Positions 14,621 through 21,044 of a DNA stretch of 21,153 nt are shown here, one piece after another. Each line of letters opens with the position of its first letter. Within the stretch, counting starts at the first letter, position 1. The notes beneath the pieces are model-generated. The model ran no database searches, was not told the DNA's origin, and saw only the letters and a program-made list of their open reading frames with translations. A program made the translations under genes and the position numbers. The DNA is from CAZGUH01 sp964529005 (lineage in GTDB: Bacteria > Actinomycetota > Acidimicrobiia > Acidimicrobiales > Ilumatobacteraceae). The stretch is from assembly GCA_964529005.1 (NCBI GenBank), contig CAZGUH010000058.1, forward strand, positions 1-21,153. The letters are read 5' to 3'.

Positions 14621-15856
14621 TTGCGCCTCATCGTCGTCTGCCCGCACTTCGACCCCGACACGGCGCCGACCGGGGTGGTGATCAGCCGCATCGTCGGTGA
14701 GCTGGCGGCCCGGGGCCACGAGCTGCACGTCGTCACGGCGCTGCCGTGGTATCGCGCCCACCGCATCGAGGACGGCTGGACCGGACGGCCGATCCGCCGG
14801 GAGCGCACGCCGTGGGGCTCGATCACGCGCGTCCATCCGTTTCCGGGCAAGGACAAGCGCAACATCGCACGCCGGGCCGCGGGCTTCGCCGGCTTCAGCG
14901 CGCTCGTCGGGCTGGCGGCGATCGGAGCCGGAGGCGTCGCACGCCGGGCCGACGGCGTGCTGGCGATGTCGCCACCGCTGACGCTCGGCCTCACCGGATG
15001 GGCCGTGGGCCTCGCCCGCCGGGCGCCACTGGTGTTCAACATCCAGGACGTCTTCCCCGACGCGGCGATCGACACCGGGGCGATCACCGACCGCCGCGTG
15101 ATCGCCGCCGCGCGCCGGCTGGAGCGGGTCAGCTACCACCGGGCCGCAGCGGTCACCGTGCTGAGCGAGGATCTGCGCGACAACGTGGCGGCCAAGGTCG
15201 CGGCCCGCCATCGCGGGAGGGTCGAGGTGATCCCGAACTTCGTCGACACGGTGGCCGTCGCGCCGCAGGACCGCCGCACCGCGCTGCGCAGCGAGCTCGG
15301 CATCGGGGACGAGCCGGTCGTGATGTACGCCGGCAACGTCGGCTTCTCGCAGTCGCTGCACTTGATGCTGCACGCTGCCCGGCAGATGCCGGAGGTCACG
15401 TTCCTGGTCAACGGTGACGGGTCGGCGCGGCCGGCGCTGGAGGCCGAGGCGAGCGGGCTGGCCAACGTGCGGTTCGGCCCGTATCAGCCACGGGAGCGGC
15501 TGGGGGAGGTGCTGGCCACGGCAGATCTGCACGTCGTCTCGCTGAAGGCTGGCCTGGGACGGGTCAGCGTGCCGTCGAAGACGTACTCGATCCTGGCCGC
15601 AGGGAGGCCGCTGATCGCCTCCGTCGACCCCGGCACCGAGGTGCCACGGATCGTCGCCGCCAGCGGCGCCGGCCGGGTGGTCCCTCCCGACGATCCCGAG
15701 GCGTTCGCCGCCGCGCTGCGCGAGATGCTCGCGGACCCGGAGCGGCTCGCCGCCGCCGGCGCTCAGGGCCGGTCGTGGGTCGAGGGCGCGGCATCGCCGG
15801 CCGCGGTCGCCGAGGCCTACGAGCATCTGTTCGAACGTCTGCGCGGCCGTCGCTGA
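14621..15856 (+). CDS. WcaI-like GT4 glycosyltransferase
   Basis: 411-residue glycosyltransferase resembling WcaI and WbuB, which act in colanic acid and O-antigen synthesis. Visible: 'CPHFDPDTAPTGVV' and 'ELAARGHELHVVTALPWY' at the N-terminus, 'FNIQDVFPDAAIDTG', 'VTVLSEDLRDNV', 'VIPNFVDT', 'VMYAGNVGFSQSL', 'VPSKTYSILAAGRPL' and 'VPPDDPEAFAAAL'. WcaI is a predicted fucosyltransferase in colanic acid synthesis, which would suit a locus with GDP-fucose genes, but the donor cannot be proven from sequence. The start is TTG 14621, supported by GGAG at 14611-14614 six bases upstream and by the immediate 'MRLIVVCPHF' family N-terminus. Confidence 0.9.
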   Translation: MRLIVVCPHFDPDTAPTGVVISRIVGELAARGHELHVVTALPWYRAHRIEDGWTGRPIRRERTPWGSITRVHPFPGKDKRNIARRAAGFAGFSALVGLAAIGAGGVARRADGVLAMSPPLTLGLTGWAVGLARRAPLVFNIQDVFPDAAIDTGAITDRRVIAAARRLERVSYHRAAAVTVLSEDLRDNVAAKVAARHRGRVEVIPNFVDTVAVAPQDRRTALRSELGIGDEPVVMYAGNVGFSQSLHLMLHAARQMPEVTFLVNGDGSARPALEAEASGLANVRFGPYQPRERLGEVLATADLHVVSLKAGLGRVSVPSKTYSILAAGRPLIASVDPGTEVPRIVAASGAGRVVPPDDPEAFAAALREMLADPERLAAAGAQGRSWVEGAASPAAVAEAYEHLFERLRGRR

Positions 15857-15881
15857 CCACGTGAACCGGGGCCCCGACCTG

Positions 15882-15887
15882 TAGCCT
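15882..15887 (+). promoter_or_regulatory. Candidate -10 element, leaderless
   Basis: TAGCCT lies 9 bases before the GTG start at 15897 and no Shine-Dalgarno sequence is visible. It fits a leaderless promoter starting a new transcript inside the polysaccharide locus. No clear -35 is visible. Confidence 0.35.
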
Positions 15888-15896
15888 CGCGCCCTC

Positions 15897-16814
15897 GTGG
15901 GTTCAGGATCGTCTGCGAAGAAGGTGGCCAAGCTCGCCCAGAAGGGCAAGGGTCGCACCGTGCGGTTCCAGGGCGGATCTCTGTTCCCGATCTCCGTCGT
16001 GGTGGTCGTCATCGTCGGCCTCGCGCTGATCGTGTACGGCCGGGTCAGCCAGCCCGAGGCCGACGCGTCGCCGCCGACCGTCGAGGACCACTGGCACGAG
16101 GCGTTCGGCATCTACGCCTGCGGTGAGTGGCTCCCCAACCTCCAGGGAACCGCCGAGAGCCCCGCCGAGGGCGGCGACTACGACGCCTACCTCAAGTACT
16201 ACGTGCACAGCCATGGCGACGGGGTCATGCACTGGCACTCGTTCAGCGGCCGTGCGTCGGGCAAGCGGGCCCGGCTGAAGGTCTTCCTCGACGTCTACGA
16301 CATCAAGCTCAGCGACGACAAGCTCGAGCTGCCCGACAGCCAGGTCGGTGGCGGCGACGATGGGTCGCAGCGGGTGTTCGAGGAGGGCGAGACCAAGTGC
16401 GATGGGGAGGACGCGCACCTCTCCGTCGTGTATTGGCCGTCGTACACGTCGACGGCGAACTCCCGCAGCTCGATCGCCAACATGGGCGATGCGCGCATCG
16501 AGAACGACGGCGGGGTGTTCGTCATCGCCTTCATGCCGGACGGCGCGGACATCCCGCAGCCGCCGCACACGGCCAACCTCGTCGAGCTCGGCGCCGCCGA
16601 CTCCGGTCAGGCGCCGATCCCCAGCTCCACCGTCGTCGACGGCTCCTCCACCACGGTCGTCGACGGGTCGTCCACCTCCGTCGCCGACACGAACCCGTCG
16701 TCGACGGTCGAAGGCGAGACGACCACCACGGCCGCCGAGGGCTCCACGACCAGCGCGCCCGCTGCCGACACGCCGACCACGACTTCCATCCCGTCCTCGA
16801 CCACGCCGGGCTGA
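15897..16814 (+). CDS. His-rich single-pass membrane protein, unknown function
   Basis: 305 residues. A Lys-rich start (1-23) is followed by one membrane helix at about 30-48 and an extracellular part, giving an N-in topology. The outer domain has 'EDHWHEAFGIYACG' (His65, His67, Cys75) and 'HSHGDGVMHWH' (His104, 106, 112, 114), which look like a metal-binding site; a later Cys in 'ETKCDGED' could pair with Cys75. From residue 243 to the end the chain is Ser/Thr/Val/Asp-rich with imperfect 'STVVDGSS' repeats, typical of an exposed and possibly glycosylated stalk. I recall similar 'DHWH...HTHGDG..H.H' proteins of unknown function in Acidimicrobiia. The stop overlaps the start of the nucleotidyltransferase (TGATG), so it is coupled to sugar-nucleotide synthesis. 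Possible roles include a metal-dependent surface enzyme or a wall-glycan partner; none is proven. Confidence 0.75.
   Translation: MGSGSSAKKVAKLAQKGKGRTVRFQGGSLFPISVVVVVIVGLALIVYGRVSQPEADASPPTVEDHWHEAFGIYACGEWLPNLQGTAESPAEGGDYDAYLKYYVHSHGDGVMHWHSFSGRASGKRARLKVFLDVYDIKLSDDKLELPDSQVGGGDDGSQRVFEEGETKCDGEDAHLSVVYWPSYTSTANSRSSIANMGDARIENDGGVFVIAFMPDGADIPQPPHTANLVELGAADSGQAPIPSSTVVDGSSTTVVDGSSTSVADTNPSSTVEGETTTTAAEGSTTSAPAADTPTTTSIPSSTTPG
16623..16811 (+). repeat. Ser/Thr-rich low-complexity tail with short imperfect repeats
   Basis: The 3' end of the His-rich protein gene repeats a unit coding for 'STVVDGSS' about three times (16626-16690), then degenerates into Thr/Ser/Ala/Pro-rich sequence. No charged anchor or sorting motif follows. 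It is best read as a flexible extracellular tail. Confidence 0.6.
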
Positions 16815-17812
16815 TGCACGCCGTCGTGCTCGTCGGAGGGTTCGGCACGCGCCTGCGCCCGCTCACGAACACGACGCCCAAGCCGATGCTGCCGGTCGGC
16901 CACGTGCCGATCATCCAACGTCTGGTCGAGAACCTGGCGCTGGGCGGCATCGACCGTGTCGTGCTGGCGTTGGGCTTCAAGCCCGAGCCGTTCCTCGCAG
17001 CATTCCCCGACGGTGTCTGTGCCGGCGCGACGTTGCACTACGCGGTCGAACCGAAGCCGCTCGACACCGCAGGCGCGATCCGCTTCGCCGCCGAGCATGC
17101 CGGCGTCGACGAGACGTTCGTCGTCGCCAACGGCGACGTCCTCACCGACCTCGACGTCGGGGCGCTGGCCGCGTTCCACCGCGACAGCGGCGCGCTGGCG
17201 ACGATCCACCTGACGCCGGTGGAGGATCCGTCGGCGTTCGGGGTCGTCGAGGCCGAGCCGTCCGGACGCGTACGGCAGTTCGTCGAGAAGCCGGCCCCGG
17301 GCACCCAGCCGTCGAACCTGATCAACGGGGGCACCTACGTCGTCGAACCGGAGGTGCTGTCGATGATCCCGCTCGGCCGCATGGTGTCGATCGAGCGCGA
17401 GACGTTTCCGGCGATCGTGGAGCGCGGCGGCCTCTACGCCATGGCGACCCACGACTACTGGATCGACACCGGGCGGCCCGATCTGTACCTCCAGGCGAAC
17501 CTCGATCTGCTCGACGGATCACGCCGGCTCGTCGCCGAGGGCGTCGCTCCGGGCGCCGACGTCGACGCGGCCGCGACGATCGAGCGCGCGGTCGTGTCCG
17601 TGGGCGCCCACGTGGCGGCCGGAGCGGTCGTGCGCTCCTCGGTGTTGCTGCCCGGCGCCACCGTCGAGCGCGGGGCGGTGGTGGAGCGGTCGGTGGTGAT
17701 GGGCAGGGTCGGAGCCGGCGCTCGCCTGTCGCGCTGCGTGATCGGAGCCGATGGAGTCGTCGACGCGGACACCGCGCTCAACGACCAGCGAGTGCCCGCG
17801 CCACAACCGTGA
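16814..17812 (+). CDS. Sugar-1-phosphate nucleotidyltransferase, probably mannose-1-phosphate guanylyltransferase
   Basis: 332-residue nucleotidyltransferase with an N-terminal catalytic domain and a C-terminal left-handed beta-helix (hexapeptide repeats from about 245). Visible: 'GGFGTRLRPLT' (8-18), Lys23 in 'PKPMLP', 'NGDVLTD' with metal-binding Asp108, 'FVEKP', 'INGGTYVVEPEVL', 'VSIERETFPAIVE' and 'YWIDTGRPDLYLQAN'. The last three blocks are typical of the eukaryote-like/actinobacterial GDP-mannose pyrophosphorylases (Rv3264c ManB type), which make GDP-mannose from mannose-1-phosphate and GTP. Glucose-1-phosphate enzymes share part of this pattern, so donor sugar is likely but not certain. 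GDP-mannose is the substrate of Gmd at the right edge. The start overlaps the upstream stop (TGATG). Confidence 0.85.
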   Translation: MHAVVLVGGFGTRLRPLTNTTPKPMLPVGHVPIIQRLVENLALGGIDRVVLALGFKPEPFLAAFPDGVCAGATLHYAVEPKPLDTAGAIRFAAEHAGVDETFVVANGDVLTDLDVGALAAFHRDSGALATIHLTPVEDPSAFGVVEAEPSGRVRQFVEKPAPGTQPSNLINGGTYVVEPEVLSMIPLGRMVSIERETFPAIVERGGLYAMATHDYWIDTGRPDLYLQANLDLLDGSRRLVAEGVAPGADVDAAATIERAVVSVGAHVAAGAVVRSSVLLPGATVERGAVVERSVVMGRVGAGARLSRCVIGADGVVDADTALNDQRVPAPQP

Positions 17813-17836
17813 CGGCCCGCGCCGGTCGTGCGTCCA

Positions 17837-17853
17837 TCGTCGCGTCGCGACGA
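17837..17853. promoter_or_regulatory. 17-base palindrome upstream of SDR gene
   Basis: TCGTCGCG (17837-17844) and CGCGACGA (17846-17853) are perfect inverted repeats around a single central T. It lies just upstream of the candidate -10, where a repressor or activator could bind. GC-rich DNA makes chance palindromes likely, so confidence is low. Confidence 0.25.
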
Positions 17854-17862
17854 CGCGCCTGA

Positions 17863-17868
17863 CATGAT
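17863..17868 (+). promoter_or_regulatory. Candidate extended -10 element
   Basis: CATGAT preceded by TGA (17860-17862) resembles an extended -10 (TGn-TATAAT) and lies 9 bases before ATG 17878. This is the same spacing seen before the GTG at 15897, suggesting leaderless transcription. No clear -35 is visible. Confidence 0.35.
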
Positions 17869-17877
17869 CGTGCGGGC

Positions 17878-18780
17878 ATGAACGTCATGGTCGTGGGCGG
17901 GGCCGGATTCCTCGGCTCGCATCTGGTGGACAGGTTGCTCGCCGAGGGCCATGCGGTCGACGTGATCGACGACCTGTCGACCGGCTCGCTCGGCAACCTC
18001 GCGGAGGCCCGCGCGGTCGGTGGTGAGTTCAAGTTCCATCACCTCGACGCCGTCGCGGCGGAGCTCGCCACCGTCGTGCAGCTGCGCCGTCCCGACGTGA
18101 TCGTGCATCTTGCGCTGCTCGCTCCCGGCGAGGCGGTCGCCACGGGGGCCGGCCGGGCCCTGTCGAGCTTGCTCAACGTGCTCGAAGCAGCCCGCGTCCA
18201 CGGCACGCAGAAGGTCGTCGTGGCGCTGCCTGCTGTGGCGATCTACGGCGATGTCTCCAGCCGGGACCTGCCGGTGAAGGAAGGGCACGAGTGGCAGCCG
18301 CACAGCGTCGTCGGCGTCGTCGCTCGAGCGCTCGCCGGGCTGCTCGGCGTGTACCGCGACGTGCACGCCGTCGAACACACCGCGCTCGCGCTGACCAACG
18401 TCTACGGACCGCGCCAGCGTCCCGCCGACGGCGTCGTGGCCGCGTTCGTCGACGCCGCCGCGCGCGGCGACGTGCCGACGTTCCACGGCGACGGGCGTCA
18501 GACGCGGGACCTGCTGTACGTCGACGACGCGGTCGACGCGCTGGTACGCGCCCTGGACCGCGGCGACGGGCTGGTCATCAACATCGGCACGGGCGTGCAG
18601 ACGTCGATCCGCGACCTGTGGCAGGTCGTGGCCGGCCCCGGCGCGCCGAAACCGGCGCTCGGCCCCCGTCGTGCCGGCGACGTCGGCCGCTTCGCGGTCT
18701 CGCCCGTGCGGGCGCGCATCCACCTCGCCTGGGCGCCGTGGACCGATCTGGCGACGGGCGTCCGCTCGCTCGCCCACTGA
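17878..18780 (+). CDS. SDR-fold NAD-binding protein lacking the epimerase/dehydratase active site
   Basis: 300-residue extended SDR with an intact Rossmann start 'VMVVGGAGFLGSHLVDRLL' and downstream family motifs 'LALTNVYGPRQRP', 'FHGDGRQTRDLLYVDD' and 'INIGTG'. The catalytic triad is missing: the Ser before 'xxYG' is replaced by Pro118-Ala119 in 'ALPAVAIYG', and the YGxSK motif reads Val145-Gly-Val-Val-Ala149. The reading frame is full length, so this is not decay by frameshift; it looks like a conserved non-catalytic protein, perhaps an NAD(H)-sensing or scaffolding partner. It follows the mannose-1-phosphate guanylyltransferase-like gene by 65 bases and may share its function. It could still be an unusual enzyme using other residues. 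ATG 17878 is chosen because the Rossmann motif begins at once. Confidence 0.85.
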   Translation: MNVMVVGGAGFLGSHLVDRLLAEGHAVDVIDDLSTGSLGNLAEARAVGGEFKFHHLDAVAAELATVVQLRRPDVIVHLALLAPGEAVATGAGRALSSLLNVLEAARVHGTQKVVVALPAVAIYGDVSSRDLPVKEGHEWQPHSVVGVVARALAGLLGVYRDVHAVEHTALALTNVYGPRQRPADGVVAAFVDAAARGDVPTFHGDGRQTRDLLYVDDAVDALVRALDRGDGLVINIGTGVQTSIRDLWQVVAGPGAPKPALGPRRAGDVGRFAVSPVRARIHLAWAPWTDLATGVRSLAH

Positions 18781-18800
18781 GCGGCGCCGCGGCCGCTCAG
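18777..18800. terminator. Strong GC hairpin between convergent genes
   Basis: CTGAGCGGC (18777-18785) and GCCGCTCAG (18792-18800) form a perfect 9-bp stem with a 6-base loop. The left arm contains the TGA stop codon of the SDR gene, and the right arm ends 5 bases before the stop of cofD on the other strand. There is no T-run, but many actinobacterial terminators lack one. It would work in both directions. Confidence 0.55.
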
Positions 18801-18805
18801 CGCGC

Positions 18806-19777
18806 TCAGCGCACGGCCGCGGCGAGAGTGGCGCGGGACAAGGCGGCGGCGTCGTCGAGCGTGCGCATCACCGACGGCGTCACCAGGCACCGCATCCCGG
18901 CGTCCTCCACCGCGCCCGCCAGATGGGCGTCGACCGGATCGATGACCAACGTCGCGGCGACGGGGCTGTAGAGCGCGGCGACACCGACCACCGAGGGCTC
19001 GTGGCCGAGCTCGCGCAACATGCGATCGGCCGGGCCCTTCAGCGCCGCGCCGCCGACGATCGGTGACACCGCGACCACCGAGTCGCGGCGCGCCGCCAGT
19101 GCGGCATCGACGCCCGCGAGGGCGCGGATCGGACCGATCGAGACGATCGGGTTGGAGGGCGCGATCACGATCGTGCGGGCGGCGGCGATCTCGTCGAGGC
19201 CGTTCGCCGCTGCTGTCGCGGCGCCGTCGAAGCGCACCGCGGTGACCGCGACGTCGTGATGGCGCTGCACGAAGTACTCCTGGAACGCGACCTCGCGGAC
19301 GCCGTCTGGGTCCTGGACCGTCACGCGCGTCTCGACCCGGTCGTCGGTCATCGGCACCAGCCGCACGTCGACGCCCCACGCCGCGGCGATCTCCTGCGCG
19401 ACCGCGCTGAGCGTCGCGCCCTCGTGCAGGCGCGCCGTGCGGTACATGTGCGTCGCCAGGTCGCGGTCGCCGAGGCTGAACCACGTCGATCCGGCGCTCG
19501 ATCCGTCGGGGCGGGCGGGGGTGTAGCGCGCCAGCGCGTCCATCGCATGCCAGGTCTCGTCGACGAGGCCCCAGCCGCGCTGCGGGTCGATCGCCGCGGC
19601 GAGGGTGTAGGTGACCGTGTCCAGGTCGGGGCAGATCGCCAAGCCGTGCATCGTGGTGTCGTCGGCGGTGTTGACGATCGCGGTGATCTCTTGCGGCGGG
19701 ACCACGCGGGTCATGCCGCGCAGGATCCGCGCCGCGCCGACGCCGCCGGCGAGCACCACGATCGGACCGGTCGTCAT
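18806..19777 (-). CDS. cofD: 2-phospho-L-lactate transferase/FbiA-type F420 biosynthesis enzyme
   Basis: 323-residue CofD family protein. In actinobacteria the orthologue (FbiA) joins a three-carbon phosphate unit, from an activated phosphoenolpyruvate-derived donor, to the deazaflavin Fo, giving dehydro-F420-0. Visible: 'VVLAGGVGAARILRGM' at the N-terminus, 'IVNTADDTTMHGLAICPDL', 'TYTLAAAIDPQRGWGL', 'WFSLGDRDLATHM', 'APSNPIVSIGPI' and 'VVAVSPIVGGAALKGPADRM', all in family order. The ATG overlaps the stop of the upstream glycosyltransferase (TGATG), so it is the second gene of a coupled pair. The partner gene fbiB (gamma-glutamyl ligase) is not next to it in this window. The product would support the F420-type oxidoreductase at 5698-6543. 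Confidence 0.93.
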   Translation of the reverse strand: MTTGPIVVLAGGVGAARILRGMTRVVPPQEITAIVNTADDTTMHGLAICPDLDTVTYTLAAAIDPQRGWGLVDETWHAMDALARYTPARPDGSSAGSTWFSLGDRDLATHMYRTARLHEGATLSAVAQEIAAAWGVDVRLVPMTDDRVETRVTVQDPDGVREVAFQEYFVQRHHDVAVTAVRFDGAATAAANGLDEIAAARTIVIAPSNPIVSIGPIRALAGVDAALAARRDSVVAVSPIVGGAALKGPADRMLRELGHEPSVVGVAALYSPVAATLVIDPVDAHLAGAVEDAGMRCLVTPSVMRTLDDAAALSRATLAAAVR

Positions 19778-20913
19778 CAGCTGTCGCTCCCTTCGTGGGC
19801 GAGCTCGCAGTAGAGCCGCCGCATCTCGTCGGCCGTGCGTTGCCAGGTGAACGTCGCCAGTCGTGCCGGCGCCGCCGCGGCCAGCCGGGCCCGCAGCGTG
19901 CTGTCGTCGAGCACGGCGACGAGGCCTTCGGCCAGCGCGTCGACGTCGAGCGGGTCGACAAGCAGCGCGCCGTCCCCGGCGACCTCCGGGATCGATCCCG
20001 CGTTCGACGCCACGATCGGCGCGCCCGCTGCCATCGCCTCGAGCAGCGGGAAGCCGAAACCCTCGTCGAGCGACGGGTAGGCGAGCGCCGCAGCGTGGCG
20101 CAGCAGCCACGCCTTCGCGCTGTCGTCGACGCGGCCGGTGAGAACGACGCGACGGGTGTGCTGCGGCGCGAGCGCGGCGATCGCATCGTCGATCGCCGGG
20201 CGGTCGTCGTCGCCGCCTCCGGCGAGCACCAGCCGGACACCAGGGACGGTGGCGGCGACGGCGTCGAACGCCCGCACGAGCCGCGGCAGGTTCTTGCGCC
20301 TCTCGAGCGTGCCGAGGGCGAGGACGTAGGGCGCGCCGTCGATGCCCGGCAGCGGCGGCGCGGCATCGACCGCCGCCGGCAGCGGCGGTGGAGCGCCGAG
20401 GTGGACGACCCGCACCCGTTGCGCGCCGAGCAGCTCGCGCACGCCGGCGGCGGTGGCGTGCGACGACGCGTGCACGACGGCGCCGGAGCGCACCGCCCGC
20501 CGGAGCACCTGCGCCGCCCGCCGCACGTCCGGGTGCACCGCGTCCGCATGTCGCAGGAACCAGCAGTCGTACACGCTGACGACGCGCGGCAGGCGCGTCG
20601 GCGGCACGACGTAGTTCGCGCCGTGGACGACCTCGGCCGGGCGCAGCCAACGGTCCGCTCGGGGACGGTTGGCACGCGCCCACAGCCGGTGCGCGACGGC
20701 GGCCGGCAGCGGCAGCCGGCGCGTCCCGTCGTCGAGCCGGGCGCGGAAGCTGACGGCGAACGGCACGACCTCGACCGCGGCGACCGAGCTGCCGGGAGGG
20801 GGCGGCTCGCGCAGCGCTCGCACGAGGTGATCGACAGCGGTCGCCACGCCGCTGCGCGGTCCGTACAGCGGTCCGGTGTCGATGGCGACGGCGACGGCAT
20901 CCTCGGCACTCAT
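19777..20913 (-). CDS. GT4-family glycosyltransferase coupled to cofD
   Basis: 378-residue GT-B glycosyltransferase. Visible: 'IDTGPLYGPRSGVATAVDHL' at the N-terminus, 'VVSVYDCWFLRH', 'VHASSHATAAGVRELL', 'VVHLGAPPPLP', 'LALGTLERRKNLPRLVRAF' and the EX7E motif in 'SLDEGFGFPLLEAMAAGAP', then 'SNAGSIPEVAGDGALLVDP'. Donor and acceptor are unknown. It is transcribed away from gmd and leads directly into cofD with a 1-base overlap. Its N-terminal region resembles the glycosyltransferase at 12369 ('DLAWLHRP' versus 'DCWFLRHA'), so the two may be old paralogues. ATG 20913 is the first methionine of the frame next to family-like sequence. Confidence 0.9.
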   Translation of the reverse strand: MSAEDAVAVAIDTGPLYGPRSGVATAVDHLVRALREPPPPGSSVAAVEVVPFAVSFRARLDDGTRRLPLPAAVAHRLWARANRPRADRWLRPAEVVHGANYVVPPTRLPRVVSVYDCWFLRHADAVHPDVRRAAQVLRRAVRSGAVVHASSHATAAGVRELLGAQRVRVVHLGAPPPLPAAVDAAPPLPGIDGAPYVLALGTLERRKNLPRLVRAFDAVAATVPGVRLVLAGGGDDDRPAIDDAIAALAPQHTRRVVLTGRVDDSAKAWLLRHAAALAYPSLDEGFGFPLLEAMAAGAPIVASNAGSIPEVAGDGALLVDPLDVDALAEGLVAVLDDSTLRARLAAAAPARLATFTWQRTADEMRRLYCELAHEGSDS

Positions 20914-20985
20914 GAGCGGCTCGGGCAGCGTAGTCGGGAGCGTGGCCGCTGGCGATCCGATCGAACACGCCGGTGCGGCGCGCCG

Positions 20986-20991
20986 TACACT
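20986..20991 (+). promoter_or_regulatory. Candidate -10 element for gmd
   Basis: TACACT lies 53 bases before the gmd ATG at 21045, in the 131-base divergent gap (20914-21044). Between them a purine-rich GGAAGAGAG (21028-21036) could serve as ribosome binding site, 8 bases before the ATG. No clear -35 is visible. The rest of the gap shows nothing else I can name. Confidence 0.35.
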
Positions 20992-21044
20992 GGGCCGTCC
21001 GTTCGCGGCGCCGTCGCGATGTTGATCGGAAGAGAGATCGCCGC

